From: Halovibrio variabilis
Lineage (GTDB): Bacteria; Pseudomonadota; Gammaproteobacteria; Pseudomonadales; Halomonadaceae
DNA: 64,000 bases
NCBI RefSeq assembly: GCF_007991175.1
Contig: NZ_BJXV01000002.1
Span: forward strand, 248,001 to 312,000
Direction of reading: 5' to 3'
Below are positions 47,287 to 57,402 of the stretch, in pieces. The notes under the pieces were generated by a model that worked only from the letters and a program-made list of their open reading frames with translations, was not told where the DNA came from and did no database searches. The translations under genes were made by a program, and so were the position numbers. The first letter of the stretch is position 1; each line of letters begins with the position of its first letter.

Positions 47287-50266
47287 GGCCGAGGCTCCTT
47301 TCGGTGTGTTCTAACGGCATTGCTGCTTGCCTGTAAACTTCCATGGTGAGGAGCAACATGGGGGGACCTTCCTGCACCTCCAAGCAACGCCCATTGAGGC
47401 GCAAGTTCGCAGGCTCCGGGTCGCCGAGGTCCATGCGCAGCTCAAAGTCGTTGAAGGCCTGTTGCTGAGGCAACACCTCGGCCAACAAGGCCCTCAAGTC
47501 GGGATTATCCCACTGCCCGTCCCCAATGCCGAACAGGCGCTTACCCTCGACGTCATCGGGCGTCAGGGGAAAGGTGCGATAAAAACCATCATTGGCGGAG
47601 ACCACTTGGAAATCCTCATCGAGCACCAGCAGGGGCTCGCGAACGGTATCGACAACCGCGCGGAAAAAAGCCTCGCTACGCGCCACGCCATGGGCGGCCT
47701 GGATATCCTGAAAAGTGCAGATTACCCCGCGAATGACATTGCGAATGCTACGGTAAGGCTGGATGCGCAATAGGTACCAGCGGCCGCTGGTCGTCTGCAC
47801 CTTAACCTCTTTGGGGGTCAGGCTATCCAGAACGGCATCGGCATCTTCCAAGAGAGCGTCGTAATGAAGCTTCGTGGAAAGTTCGCTCAGGGGTCGGCCA
47901 ATGTCGGAAGAACGAACCGCAATGAGCTGCTGAACCGGGGCCGTGAAACGTTTGATATTCAGCGCTTCGTCAAGAAACAGGGTAGCCAGGTGGGTGCTGT
48001 CCAAGAGGTTCTTGAGGTCGTCATTGACCTCGGTAAGATCGTCGACGCGGATATTGAGTTCGGCGTTGACGCTGCGCAGCTCCTGGTTAAGGGATTCAAC
48101 CTCCTCCTTGGCGGCTTCCAGCTCTTCGTTACTGCTCTGGAGCTCTTCGTTCATGGACTGAAGCTCCTCGTTTAAGGACTGAAGCTCCTGGTTAGCCGCC
48201 TGCATCTCCTTGACCGCCACCTGCTTTTCTTGACGCAGGGCTTCCAGCTTCCTTTTGAGTTTCGCCTCAGCCCCGTGGCTACCCGTGCCTTCTGAAGTAC
48301 CTTCTGAAGTACCTTCTGACGTAGTTGTCGACTCGAAAGACCCGCTGGCGGCGTTCGCCTCAGCCGACACGGGCACAAGATGCAAAGCCACCAATCGGTA
48401 TCCCGCTAGGGCCTTGGGGCTCCGGATTAGCTGCACCTCTAATCGGACTTGCTCGGCGTTATCGTTAGTCTGGACCTGCACCTCCTCGATGACATAGTCA
48501 GAATCGCCGCTGGCCACCCTTTCTAACGCCTGACTCAGCGGTGCTCGCAGGCCTGGGCGTGCCATTGCCAGCAATTGATTGCGGGTGGGGCCGCTGGCGG
48601 GCTCCAAGAAACGGCCAGTGCGACCATGCACATACACCACTTCCCCGCTGTCATTAACGACCACTGCTGGCGGGGCAAACTGCAGCGCGAGAAGGCCTTC
48701 AACATTGCGGGAAAGGCTCTCTCCGCCCGCCATTGGCTGGATGCCAGCCGATTCTTGATGCGATAACGAGCGGTGGCGACGGCTGGGCCCAGGCATCTCC
48801 AACAGCCGGGGCGGGAAGGAACCTTCGGCGACCCGGTAGATTCGGCTTTCCTTACTCACCACGGCAAAAGCTTCGCTGTGGTGATCCAGGCTCTCCGAGG
48901 GCCCTAAAAACAGCAGCCCCTGATTGCGTAAGGTATAGCGAAACAACGCCAGGAGGCGATCCTGGCGGTCCCGTTCCAGGTAGATCAGAAGGTTGCGACA
49001 GGTAATCAGATCGAGGTTGGTGAACGGCGGGTCCTGGAGGACGTTGTGCTCGGCAAATACCACCATGTCGCGCACTTCCCGCCCTATCCTGACGGTATCG
49101 CTTTCAGCAGAGAAATACCGCTGCAGGTGCGTTTCGCTCAAGTCTTGTCCAATACTTGCCGGATAACGCCCCACCCGGGCTTTCTCAATGGCAGCCTGAT
49201 CCACATCAGTGGCAAAAATCCTGACTGCGGGGGCCTGTTCCCAGTCAGCGATGCATTCACTGATAAGGATAGCCAGGGTGTAGGCCTCCTCACCGGTGGC
49301 ACAGCCTGCCACCCAGGCGCGGAATTCCTGCCCCGTGCGTGACGACCGCTGCAGCAGCGCCGGTAACTGCTCGCCCAGAGCAGCCCATGATTCGGGGTCC
49401 CGGAAGAAGTTGGTGACACTGATGAGGAACTCTCTAAAGAGCAGGTCGACTTCTTCGGGGTGGGCCTGCAGATACTCCAGGTACGCCTGGGGGTCGAGTA
49501 TCTGCCTTAGGTCCATGCGTCGCTCCAGGCGACGATTTAGCGTACTGGTTTTGTAAGCTGAGAAATCGTGACCGTTACGAAGCCTCACTTGGTTGAGGAT
49601 TTTTCGCAAAAGACTGGGCGAAACTCCCGGTTGTTGGCTTTGCATAGCCGCCTGACGATGGTGTTGGGAGCGTAGATAACCGCTCAAGGTGGCCGGCATG
49701 TCCGCCGGTGCCAGCACATAGTCCACCTGGTTAGTGGCAATCGCATTGGCCGGCATATCGCCGAACTCGGCGGTATCCGGGTCCTCAGCCATGACCATGC
49801 CCGCCTGAGACTTGACGGACTGAATGCCAAGGGTGCCATCGCTGCCGGTGCCGGACAGGAGAATCGCGAGGGCTCGATAGCCTGCTTCTGCCGCCAGCGA
49901 GCGGAAGAAAACGTCGATAGGATGGGGGGGACCGGTTTCTGCGCGCTGGTTGGATTCCCCGGACCGGACTAACTGCCCACGGTGAAGGATCCAACCGTCG
50001 TCAGGTAGCGCCACATAAACCCGGTCTGGCGCTAGGGTCTCGCCCTCCTCGACCATCTGCACTGGCAGGGCGGTTTGCGGGCCTAAAATTTCGGGCAGCA
50101 GGCTGCGTTCGCCTTTGGGATGGTGCGTCACAATGACGTAGGCCGCTCCCGTATCGGCCGTCAAGTTGGCCAGAAAGGACGTAAGCGACTGGAGCGATCC
50201 TGCAGAGCCGCCGATGCCGACAACCGGCAAGGCTTCAACTGCGTGGCGATCATTTGATGGAGACAT
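47276..50266 (-). CDS. CheB-CheR-PAS fusion protein
   Basis: 996-residue fusion. Residues 1-190: CheB methylesterase with GIGGSAGS, VTHHPKG and GTGSDGTLG (Ser-His-Asp triad) but no receiver domain. About 215-480: CheR methyltransferase (GCATGEEAYTLAI; ITCRNLLIYL). About 665-735: a long heptad coiled coil (NQELQSLNEELQSMNEELQ). About 740-980: two PAS domains. Such fusions are stand-alone sensors not tied to classical chemoreceptors; none is present nearby. A slippage-type TSEG repeat precedes the coiled coil. Confidence 0.92.
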   Translation of the reverse strand: MSPSNDRHAVEALPVVGIGGSAGSLQSLTSFLANLTADTGAAYVIVTHHPKGERSLLPEILGPQTALPVQMVEEGETLAPDRVYVALPDDGWILHRGQLVRSGESNQRAETGPPHPIDVFFRSLAAEAGYRALAILLSGTGSDGTLGIQSVKSQAGMVMAEDPDTAEFGDMPANAIATNQVDYVLAPADMPATLSGYLRSQHHRQAAMQSQQPGVSPSLLRKILNQVRLRNGHDFSAYKTSTLNRRLERRMDLRQILDPQAYLEYLQAHPEEVDLLFREFLISVTNFFRDPESWAALGEQLPALLQRSSRTGQEFRAWVAGCATGEEAYTLAILISECIADWEQAPAVRIFATDVDQAAIEKARVGRYPASIGQDLSETHLQRYFSAESDTVRIGREVRDMVVFAEHNVLQDPPFTNLDLITCRNLLIYLERDRQDRLLALFRYTLRNQGLLFLGPSESLDHHSEAFAVVSKESRIYRVAEGSFPPRLLEMPGPSRRHRSLSHQESAGIQPMAGGESLSRNVEGLLALQFAPPAVVVNDSGEVVYVHGRTGRFLEPASGPTRNQLLAMARPGLRAPLSQALERVASGDSDYVIEEVQVQTNDNAEQVRLEVQLIRSPKALAGYRLVALHLVPVSAEANAASGSFESTTTSEGTSEGTSEGTGSHGAEAKLKRKLEALRQEKQVAVKEMQAANQELQSLNEELQSMNEELQSSNEELEAAKEEVESLNQELRSVNAELNIRVDDLTEVNDDLKNLLDSTHLATLFLDEALNIKRFTAPVQQLIAVRSSDIGRPLSELSTKLHYDALLEDADAVLDSLTPKEVKVQTTSGRWYLLRIQPYRSIRNVIRGVICTFQDIQAAHGVARSEAFFRAVVDTVREPLLVLDEDFQVVSANDGFYRTFPLTPDDVEGKRLFGIGDGQWDNPDLRALLAEVLPQQQAFNDFELRMDLGDPEPANLRLNGRCLEVQEGPPMLLLTMEVYRQAAMPLEHTERSLGHGQ
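48289..48324 (-). repeat. 12-bp tandem repeats in the CheB-CheR linker
   Basis: Three copies (third degenerate) of CTTCTGAAGTAC on the plus strand, encoding a Thr-Ser-Glu-Gly repeat just before the coiled coil. Confidence 0.85.
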
Positions 50267-50526
50267 GCGCTGATCTCGGATAAATAATGTTGGTTAAGAC
50301 GATGGGGGTGGCTTTCCAGACTCACCTCGTCAACTATCATTATGGTTGCTGCGGCGCCACACTGCTAACCTGCTCTTCAAAGCGCGCCTGTTTACTGTAG
50401 ATGGATATTACGGGCTGATGGATGCCTTGAAAAATTCAACGTGTCGCATTGCTCATTCGGGTTCTCACTGAGAGAATCAAATGCTTATACGACACTCAAG
50501 ATAAACGCGACTGCGGGGTACCTGGT

Positions 50527-51810
50527 ATGAAGGCCTTGTCAAACATGGGGTTTGCTTTCTTTGGTGCCGCGCTGGTCGCGATCAGTTACGGGCTGGCGCG
50601 CTTCGCGTTCGGCTTGTTCGTACCGGCCATCATTGCCGAGCTGGCGCTGACGCCTTACGTGATTGGTATCATCGGGGCGCTGCCGTTTATCAGTTTCGTG
50701 CTGGCGACATTGGTGGCACCAAAGGCCGCTGACCGGCTGGGTGCGCGCAACCTGGCAGTGCTCTCGGGGTGTTTCGGTGTTGGCGGCCTTGCCCTGATCA
50801 GTCAGTCGTCAGACGCGTTGTCGCTGGGTGCGGGTGTGTTTATCTGTGGCATCTGCACCGGGTTAATGATGCCAGCACTGACCGCGGCTATGCAGGCACT
50901 GGTGAGCCGCTCGATGCATGGGCGCGTGAGCTCGATCATGAACGCCGGTACCAGCATTGGTATCATCGTTGCAGTGCCTACCGTGGTGTTTTTATCCGAT
51001 GCATGGCGTCTTACCTACACGATGTTTGCGGTTCTGACGGGCATGGGAGTAATAGCAGCCTGGTACTTCATTCCTTCGGTGTCACGGGTTGTCCCTGCTA
51101 ACGCGGCAACGCCCCCGCCCATCACGCGGCTGCAGTGGTCACGGCTTATCCGGCTTTCGCTGTTCGCTTTCGCGATGGGCTTTGTGTCTGCGCCGTACTG
51201 GCTGTTTGCGCCCGATCTAGTGGTCAGCCTTGGCGGCTTACCCTCCGCCTACACCGGTTGGCTATGGTTCGCGGTGGGCATTGCAGGCCTAGGTGGTGCC
51301 GTTGTGAGTGATTTGGCTGATCGCAATAATCCGCCCATTACCCAAGCATTGATGCTGATGATGCTGTCCTCGAGCCTGGTGTTGCTCGCCGCGAGCCCCG
51401 GTCAGCTGGTGCTGGCGATGTTTTCCGCACTGGTCTTCGGGCTGGCCTATATGAGCCTAACAGGGCTGTATTTAATGACCGGCATTCGCTTATTGCCAGG
51501 GCGATTATCGATGGGGCCCGTCGTGCCGTTTATGGCCTGCGCACTTGGCCAGGCAGTAGGCTCCCCTGTGATCGGCACGCTGGTGGTTAAATTCGGCTAT
51601 GCCGACGCGTTTGCCATCTTTTCGGTAGTGGGCATTTTAGTGGCGGTCTTGTCGCCGATTTACCCAGGCCACATCGACTACTTGACTGAAGAAGAAGAGC
51701 AACCCCTGCTAGAGGCAGAAGATACCGGCCTTCAGGCGGCCTACGACCAACAGTTGGTCGATGAGGATGGCAACCCACTCGAACCAGTGAACGAAGAAGA
51801 GACGCTCTAA
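50527..51810 (+). CDS. MFS transporter
   Basis: Twelve-helix major-facilitator protein of 427 residues, YbfB/CynX-like (ISYGLARFAFGLFVPAI; APKAADRLGARNLAV as the loop 2-3 motif). The C-terminal tail is strongly acidic (EEEEQPLLEAED). The ATG at 50527 is preferred because the membrane fold begins there; an in-frame codon at 50449 gives a polar extension. Substrate unknown. Convergent with mocA, overlapping by 4 nt. Confidence 0.85.
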   Translation: MKALSNMGFAFFGAALVAISYGLARFAFGLFVPAIIAELALTPYVIGIIGALPFISFVLATLVAPKAADRLGARNLAVLSGCFGVGGLALISQSSDALSLGAGVFICGICTGLMMPALTAAMQALVSRSMHGRVSSIMNAGTSIGIIVAVPTVVFLSDAWRLTYTMFAVLTGMGVIAAWYFIPSVSRVVPANAATPPPITRLQWSRLIRLSLFAFAMGFVSAPYWLFAPDLVVSLGGLPSAYTGWLWFAVGIAGLGGAVVSDLADRNNPPITQALMLMMLSSSLVLLAASPGQLVLAMFSALVFGLAYMSLTGLYLMTGIRLLPGRLSMGPVVPFMACALGQAVGSPVIGTLVVKFGYADAFAIFSVVGILVAVLSPIYPGHIDYLTEEEEQPLLEAEDTGLQAAYDQQLVDEDGNPLEPVNEEETL

Positions 51811-52400
51811 TACATTGACCGCCCTGCCCAGGCGGCAAGCTGTTCGCGGCTATCGATATCCCAGCGGGCATTGGGCATCGGGCATTCCGACACGGCCATG
51901 GCTGATTCGTACAGCACTGCCTTTGCGCCTTGGTCGCCTTTGAGCTGCTTCAATCGAGCAAAGCTCTTGGCGCCGAAAATAGCCGGTACGCCACGTTTTC
52001 CATGGTAAACCGCACAGGCGATGTTGTTGCCGTCAAAAGCCGCCAGCAATTGCTCCAGATCCGTTCGCGTAAGCGCCACCTGATCCGCCAGCAGCACCAG
52101 GATGGCCTCATAATCGCGCTCCAGGTGTTCGACGCCGGCGACCAACGAGGCCGCCAACCCCTTTGCCCAGCTATCCACATAGACGAATGAGGCGCCGGCC
52201 AACTTTTTTTCCGCCCTGGCTGCCATCAGCTCACGATGCCAGGCCCCGGTAACAACGTACACATCCTCGGGAAATAGCCCGGAGGCCAAGTCGATACGCT
52301 GTTGCAGTAAGCAGCTGCCCTCTACGTCGGCAAGCAATTTACAGCCATCAAAGCGCGAGCTGGCGCCGGCGGCCATTATCAGGGCAGCGATTCTGTTCAT
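51807..52400 (-). CDS. mocA: Molybdenum cofactor cytidylyltransferase-like protein
   Basis: 197-residue nucleotidyltransferase (LIMAAGASSRFDGCKLL motif) that attaches CMP to molybdopterin to make MCD, the cofactor form of xanthine-oxidase-family enzymes. Overlaps xdhC by ATGA; serves the molybdenum hydroxylase encoded just upstream. Confidence 0.9.
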   Translation of the reverse strand: MNRIAALIMAAGASSRFDGCKLLADVEGSCLLQQRIDLASGLFPEDVYVVTGAWHRELMAARAEKKLAGASFVYVDSWAKGLAASLVAGVEHLERDYEAILVLLADQVALTRTDLEQLLAAFDGNNIACAVYHGKRGVPAIFGAKSFARLKQLKGDQGAKAVLYESAMAVSECPMPNARWDIDSREQLAAWAGRSMY

Positions 52401-53392
52401 AGTTCAGCGTGCGTGCGGCCGCGTCTTACGCGCACAATATCAGCCATGATGGACAATGCGATCTCCGCCGGGGTCTTGCTGCCGAGATCCAGCCCGATGG
52501 GCATGTGAATGCGTTGAATCTCAGCGTCATTTAGCCCGCCCGTTCGGCGTAGCCGTTCAGCTCGGTGCTGTGTCGTGCGCTGTGACCCCATCACGCCGAT
52601 GTAAAAAGCAGAGGTTTTGACGGCTTCCATCATGGCCAGATCATCAATACGCGGGTCATGGGTAACGGCCACCACCGCCGTGGAGGGGGTACAGGCCCCA
52701 GGTGAGGCGATATAGCGCGAAGGCAGTTGAGCTATGAACTCCACCCCTGCCGGAAGCGCAAGAGATTGTGTCACTTCCTCGCGGGGGTCGCAGAGCACCA
52801 CCTGATACCCCAAGCTAGTGGCAAAATGGGCACAGGCCTCAGCCACCGTTGAGTAGCCTGCCAAGATCAACTTGGCGATAGGGCCAATACGCACCTTAGC
52901 GATCTCTTCGCCCTCCTGCCAAACAACGCGCGCCCCGGTCGGCTCAATGTCTTCCAACCAGCGCTTGCCATCGGTCAGCCTGATATGCCGCGCAAGCTCA
53001 CGCTCGCCTGACAAGGTTGCCCTGAGCTGCTTAAGGTGGGCCACATTCTCGGAATGAGCGATCATTCGTTCCACCAAGACGTCAAGAATGCCACCGCACG
53101 GCAACCGGACCTGAGCGCTTTCCAGGCCATCGCCCTGCGCGCCATAGCGAACAACAACGGCAGGCTGGTCGTATTCACCGGCGGCCAGCCGCGCCAGAAA
53201 GTCGTCCTCAACGCACCCGCCTGAAAGCGACCCCACATGCTCCCCTTGTGCGGTAGCGACCATCAACGAGCCTGGCTCCCTGGGCGACGAGCCGAAAGTG
53301 GACAGCACCGTGCACAGCCACACCGTTTTGCCTGTGGTTTGCCACTCAATGGCCTGTTCCACCACCTGATAATCCAGACTCAGCATAGGCAT
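52397..53392 (-). CDS. XdhC/CoxI family maturation factor
   Basis: 331-residue chaperone that binds and inserts sulfurated molybdenum cofactor into xanthine-oxidase-family enzymes. Two domains: N-terminal XdhC (GSLSGGCVEDDF, LPCGGILDVLVE) and C-terminal Rossmann-like (LILAGYSTVAEAC, VMGSQRTTQHRAERL). The start shares one base with the preceding stop. Operon: 2Fe-2S subunit, molybdenum subunit, XdhC, MocA. Confidence 0.93.
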   Translation of the reverse strand: MPMLSLDYQVVEQAIEWQTTGKTVWLCTVLSTFGSSPREPGSLMVATAQGEHVGSLSGGCVEDDFLARLAAGEYDQPAVVVRYGAQGDGLESAQVRLPCGGILDVLVERMIAHSENVAHLKQLRATLSGERELARHIRLTDGKRWLEDIEPTGARVVWQEGEEIAKVRIGPIAKLILAGYSTVAEACAHFATSLGYQVVLCDPREEVTQSLALPAGVEFIAQLPSRYIASPGACTPSTAVVAVTHDPRIDDLAMMEAVKTSAFYIGVMGSQRTTQHRAERLRRTGGLNDAEIQRIHMPIGLDLGSKTPAEIALSIMADIVRVRRGRTHAEL

Positions 53393-55722
53393 CAGCTCAA
53401 CTGGTTACCCACAGGAAGACGCCGGATACGTTTTCCGGTGGCGGCATAAATGGCATTGCAAAGAGCGGGGGCAACCGGTGGAAAACCTGGCTCCCCAACC
53501 CCGCCCATGGCATCGTTGGGGTTATCGATCAGGTGCACCCGGAGTACTTTGGGCGCATTTGGCATCCGCGGTATCAGGTAGCTATCGAAGTTGCTCTGCT
53601 GAGCGACGCCATCTTTAAACGTCACCTCGCTTTGAAGCGCCACACCAATGCCCATCACAACGGAACCCTCCATCTGCGAGCGAATACGCTCAGGGTTTGC
53701 CTGGGGTCCGCAGTCAAAGGCAATGTCCGCCCGGTGAATGGTCACCTCACCCTCATCACTTACTTCCGCGTCAAAGACCACGGCGGTGTAGGAAACAAAG
53801 CTGTGGTGAAAGGCAAGGCCCAGCCCTCGCCCGCTGCTTGTTTCACGCCCCCAGCCAGCCTCATCGGTGGCGCGTTCTATCACACGCCGCATGCGGGCAA
53901 TATCAATCGGGTGCAGGTCGGGGTCCTCACCGTAATTCCAGCCATCGCCTACGGTTAGGTTATGCACTTGCCGATCCGGCCCCAGCAGTTCCAGCACATA
54001 GTCACGGTGATCCTTACCGGCAGCGACGGCCATTTCGTGGGCAAAGCTCTGAATCGCCCAGGCGTGAGGAAGGTTGTACACCGAGCGGAACCAGCCGATA
54101 CGAACGTGGGCGGGTGCCGGTGGATTTTCCAGGCGGATGGATGGAATGTTGAAAGGCATGGTGTTGAAGCCCATGCCCAGTTCGAATTCGGCTTTGTGCT
54201 CAGGGTCAGGAGCAAACAGAGAGGTGATACTGGGCGAGAGCGTGCGGTGCCGCCAGCTGGTCGCGTTGCCACCGCTATCGAGACCGGCATCCAAATGATC
54301 GACCGATACGGCGTGAAAGTAGGCATGCTGAATGTCATCTTCGCGGGACCACTGCAGCTTGATGGGCTGTCCCTCAAAGTGTTGCGCCACTCGCGCTGCC
54401 TCCGTTACGAAATCGGGTTTTGACTTGCGCCCAAAGCCACCGCCCAGCAGCGTCTGGTGAACGGTGACGTTCTCCTGATCGATCCCCAGTGCAGCGGCGA
54501 TGCCCTCGCGGGTCGCCCTGGGGTTCTGGATCGGCGCCCAGGCCTCGGCTTTGCCCTCAGTGATTCTCACCACCGCGACAGGTGGCTCCATAGGGGCCTG
54601 CGCCATGTGAGGCATGTAATAGGTCGCCGATACCCTTGTGGCGGCCTCCTCAAGGGCTTTATCGACATCGCCCGACTGGCGGATGACCTTCCCCGGGGAT
54701 TGCGCCGCTTCCTCCAGCGCTTTTCGATAGGCATCCGTAGTGTAATTAGCGTTGTCGCCTGCCGCCTCCAAGTCCCATTCTATCTTCAGCGCTCGTCGCC
54801 CCTCCATGGCCGCCCAGGTATTCGACGCCACCACCGCCACTCCCCCGAGCGGGTTAAAGGCCCCAGGCTGATCGGTACCTTCAATGCGCAATACCCTGTT
54901 AACACCAGTGACATTCAGCGCATCGCTGTCATCGACGCTTTTGACCTTGGCGCCGTAGACTGGCGGGCGGGCAATGACGGCATAGAGAGTACCTTCCAGG
55001 TCGACATCGGCGCCAAACACCGCCTTGCCGGTAACGATATCTTCGCCATCAATGGCTTTGGGGTGGGCGGACTTGACATCCCCGTTGATCAAGCCAGATT
55101 CCTTGCCGATAAAACGTAGTGCGCTATCGGGCTTAAGCACCAGAGCCTCGCGATTGGGAACCTCCCGCTCGCTCGCTGCGTTGGCCAGCTCGCCAAAGCC
55201 GAGTTCCCGGCCCGAGGCTGGGTGGACCACCTTGTGGACCTCAGCCTGCACTTCATGCACCGGCACACCCCATTGGTTGGCGGCGGCCTGCTCCAGCATC
55301 ATACGTGCAGCGGCCGCTGCGCGGCGAATGGGATCATACCAGTGGCGCATGCTACGCGAGCCATCGGTGTTCTGGTTGCCATACTTTTCCTGATCCGCGT
55401 TTGCCTGCTGCGCTCGAACCTGCTCCCAGTCGGCGCCCAGTTCGTCGGCAGCCACCATCGCCAGGCTGGTACGTATCCCTTGGCCCATCTCGGCACGGTT
55501 ATTAATAAAGGTGACGATGCCATCCGTATTAATATGAATAAACACATTGGGATCATCAACCCAACCACCGGGCATGGCGCCAGCCCCAAACTGCGCCTGT
55601 TCATTGGCCCAGCTCAAATCCCAGCGTGCGGCCAGCAGTAAGGCCGAGCCCGCTGCCATTCCTTTCAAAATACCGCGGCGGCTGACGTTGGCGAGTAACA
55701 AGGTATCGTTGAATCGGCTCAT
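53392..55722 (-). CDS. Molybdenum hydroxylase large subunit (IorB-like)
   Basis: 776-residue catalytic subunit of the xanthine-oxidase family, isoquinoline/aldehyde-oxidase branch. A twin-arginine signal (NVSRRGILKGMAAGSALLL) indicates periplasmic export with its small subunit. Visible cofactor and active-site blocks: QTLLGGGFGRKSKPDF and the catalytic Glu in GGVGEPGFPPVAPAL. Substrate, an aldehyde or N-heterocycle, is not predictable. ATGA overlap with the 2Fe-2S subunit. Confidence 0.9.
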   Translation of the reverse strand: MSRFNDTLLLANVSRRGILKGMAAGSALLLAARWDLSWANEQAQFGAGAMPGGWVDDPNVFIHINTDGIVTFINNRAEMGQGIRTSLAMVAADELGADWEQVRAQQANADQEKYGNQNTDGSRSMRHWYDPIRRAAAAARMMLEQAAANQWGVPVHEVQAEVHKVVHPASGRELGFGELANAASEREVPNREALVLKPDSALRFIGKESGLINGDVKSAHPKAIDGEDIVTGKAVFGADVDLEGTLYAVIARPPVYGAKVKSVDDSDALNVTGVNRVLRIEGTDQPGAFNPLGGVAVVASNTWAAMEGRRALKIEWDLEAAGDNANYTTDAYRKALEEAAQSPGKVIRQSGDVDKALEEAATRVSATYYMPHMAQAPMEPPVAVVRITEGKAEAWAPIQNPRATREGIAAALGIDQENVTVHQTLLGGGFGRKSKPDFVTEAARVAQHFEGQPIKLQWSREDDIQHAYFHAVSVDHLDAGLDSGGNATSWRHRTLSPSITSLFAPDPEHKAEFELGMGFNTMPFNIPSIRLENPPAPAHVRIGWFRSVYNLPHAWAIQSFAHEMAVAAGKDHRDYVLELLGPDRQVHNLTVGDGWNYGEDPDLHPIDIARMRRVIERATDEAGWGRETSSGRGLGLAFHHSFVSYTAVVFDAEVSDEGEVTIHRADIAFDCGPQANPERIRSQMEGSVVMGIGVALQSEVTFKDGVAQQSNFDSYLIPRMPNAPKVLRVHLIDNPNDAMGGVGEPGFPPVAPALCNAIYAATGKRIRRLPVGNQLS

Positions 55723-56180
55723 GAGCTGGCCTCCTCCGTTGAGACACGCTCAATAGCTGCCAAAATGCGATTGTAAGTGCCGCAACGACAAAGGTTGCCC
55801 GCCATCTCATCGACGATTGCTTGAGTTTCCGGTTCCGGGGTCCGTTTTAGCAGCGCCGTGGCGTTCATAATCTGGCCACCCTGGCAGTAGCCACACTGTG
55901 CAACGCCCAAATCCAGCCAAGCTTGCTGGACTTTCTTGCCAACGGGGTCATCGGCCATGCCTTCAATGGTGGTGATCTCCCCTGTCGCAGCGGAAACCGG
56001 TGTGACGCAGGATCGCGTCGCCACCCCGTTCAAATGAACGGTACAGGCACCGCATTGAGCGATACCGCATCCAAACTTGGTACCTTTCATTCCCACCACA
56101 TCCCGAATGGCCCACAGCAAAGGCATATTGTCGGGAATATCCAGCTCGTGCTGCTGCCCGTTTATGGTCAGGTTAATCAT
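55719..56180 (-). CDS. Molybdenum hydroxylase 2Fe-2S subunit (IorA-like)
   Basis: 153-residue protein with two [2Fe-2S] clusters: plant-type CGIAQCGACTVHLNG with a later Cys, and CGYCQGGQIMNA with LCRCGTY. Passes electrons from the molybdenum site. No FAD subunit is present, as in Ior-type enzymes, so a cytochrome probably accepts the electrons. Confidence 0.94.
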   Translation of the reverse strand: MINLTINGQQHELDIPDNMPLLWAIRDVVGMKGTKFGCGIAQCGACTVHLNGVATRSCVTPVSAATGEITTIEGMADDPVGKKVQQAWLDLGVAQCGYCQGGQIMNATALLKRTPEPETQAIVDEMAGNLCRCGTYNRILAAIERVSTEEASS

Positions 56181-56460
56181 TTTTTTCTCCCATCATCGTC
56201 TTGTCAGGTCTTGAACTGCCATCGGCCAAATAACCTCAACGTAGATGCTATAAACACACATTGCCATTGCATCTATTGATTCTAAATCAACGAGTTATTA
56301 GCAACCAGTGGCGAACACGACACTACCGACCCGAGATCCAGGCAGTTTTGCAAGCCATAGCTATTGGCAGCGATTTATCACTCATGGGTCTTTCAGACAA
56401 CATAGGCGTTATTCGCTGATCACGCCAAATTGCACTTGTGGTTTGCATGATCGCCGCCAT

Positions 56461-57120
56461 TCATCCCAACGCCTCTTGGGCATTAATCAACGTCAATCGG
56501 CCCGTCTGAAAGGCACCAGTATCAATGTAGAAAACATTACCCAGCCAAGTTGGTTGCTCGATGATCGTATGGCCGACCACCACGGCATCAATGCCGGCCA
56601 CGGGCGTTGTGTCCATGCTTTTGATACGTTTTCGCCCCCATACCATTTCCTCTTTACTGCCCGCGCTTGCCCCTTCAATCAGTGACCAATCAGCAGGCGG
56701 CTCAGCGTGAACAATGCCGACCTGCTGGCCCATCACCTCAACCTGCCGTGCGTAGGGCAGATACGTGAGGGCATCAAGAAGCAGTTGGCGTACTTCGACC
56801 TTGTCCTCAGTGATTACCCAAGTGCCGCCGTTGATCATCCAGAGATCTTCATTTTTCCCTCCATTTTCGAGCGCGTCGATTGCCAGCATCTCGTGATTGC
56901 CGCGCACGCCGAAAAACCAAGGCTCAAAGGGCAATGATAGGCACTTGAAGGAATCAGCCCCCCGATCAATCAAGTCACCTACACAAAACAAGCGATCCTT
57001 TGCCTTATCGAAATCCACGCGCGCCATGGCCTCAAGCAGCAAGTCATATTGCCCATGAATGTCGCCGACGATGAAGTCTCTTCCAGCCAAGTTCTGCTCG
57101 TGCTTTTGAATCAAGCTCAT
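56461..57120 (-). CDS. Metallophosphatase (PrpA/PphA-like serine/threonine protein phosphatase)
   Basis: Calcineurin-type phosphatase of 219 residues with GDIHGQYD, GDLIDRG, GNHE and VVVGHT metal motifs. The start at 57120 has AGGAGC upstream. The 280 nt between it and the Ior genes show no gene. Targets unknown; E. coli relatives (PrpA/PrpB) act on phosphoproteins in stress signalling. Confidence 0.9.
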   Translation of the reverse strand: MSLIQKHEQNLAGRDFIVGDIHGQYDLLLEAMARVDFDKAKDRLFCVGDLIDRGADSFKCLSLPFEPWFFGVRGNHEMLAIDALENGGKNEDLWMINGGTWVITEDKVEVRQLLLDALTYLPYARQVEVMGQQVGIVHAEPPADWSLIEGASAGSKEEMVWGRKRIKSMDTTPVAGIDAVVVGHTIIEQPTWLGNVFYIDTGAFQTGRLTLINAQEALG

Positions 57121-57183
57121 ATCTCTAGCTCCTGGTTGCGATTCCACACCATAAATCGGCGGGCGATTTGGTCAAATGAAACA

Positions 57184-57402
57184 CAGCTTGTTTCCCCCGA
57201 AAACATTCTGCCGACAAAGCATTATTATGTAGGCCCACGTCTTCGGAGGATTAAAGGTTTTATCGATTCGGGCCGATACCACAAGATAGGCATCTCATTA
57301 TTCGGTTCCCTTGGTGACGACGTTCCAGCATCGGCACTGGCACTCGCCCAAGCGTATGAACGCTATTGGAACAAGCTTAGACGGAGTGATCTTCATTGCT
57401 AA
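57184..57402 (+). CDS. Unknown ORF, possibly a remnant
   Basis: Open frame (extends upstream to 57049, over the phosphatase start) whose credible part reads LPTKHYYVGPRLRRIKGFI and ends FGSLGDDVPASALALAQAYERYWNKLRR. No clear start or ribosome-binding site, no family recognised. It may be the tail of a decayed gene or a small real protein. The start coordinate given is arbitrary. The next ORF overlaps by 7 nt. Confidence 0.3.
   Translation, partial: QLVSPENILPTKHYYVGPRLRRIKGFIDSGRYHKIGISLFGSLGDDVPASALALAQAYERYWNKLRRSDLHC

Noticed and set aside
53697..54423. Long plus-strand frames opposite the molybdenum hydroxylase gene
   Set aside because: High-GC shadow frames; the minus-strand gene is continuous and fully matched.
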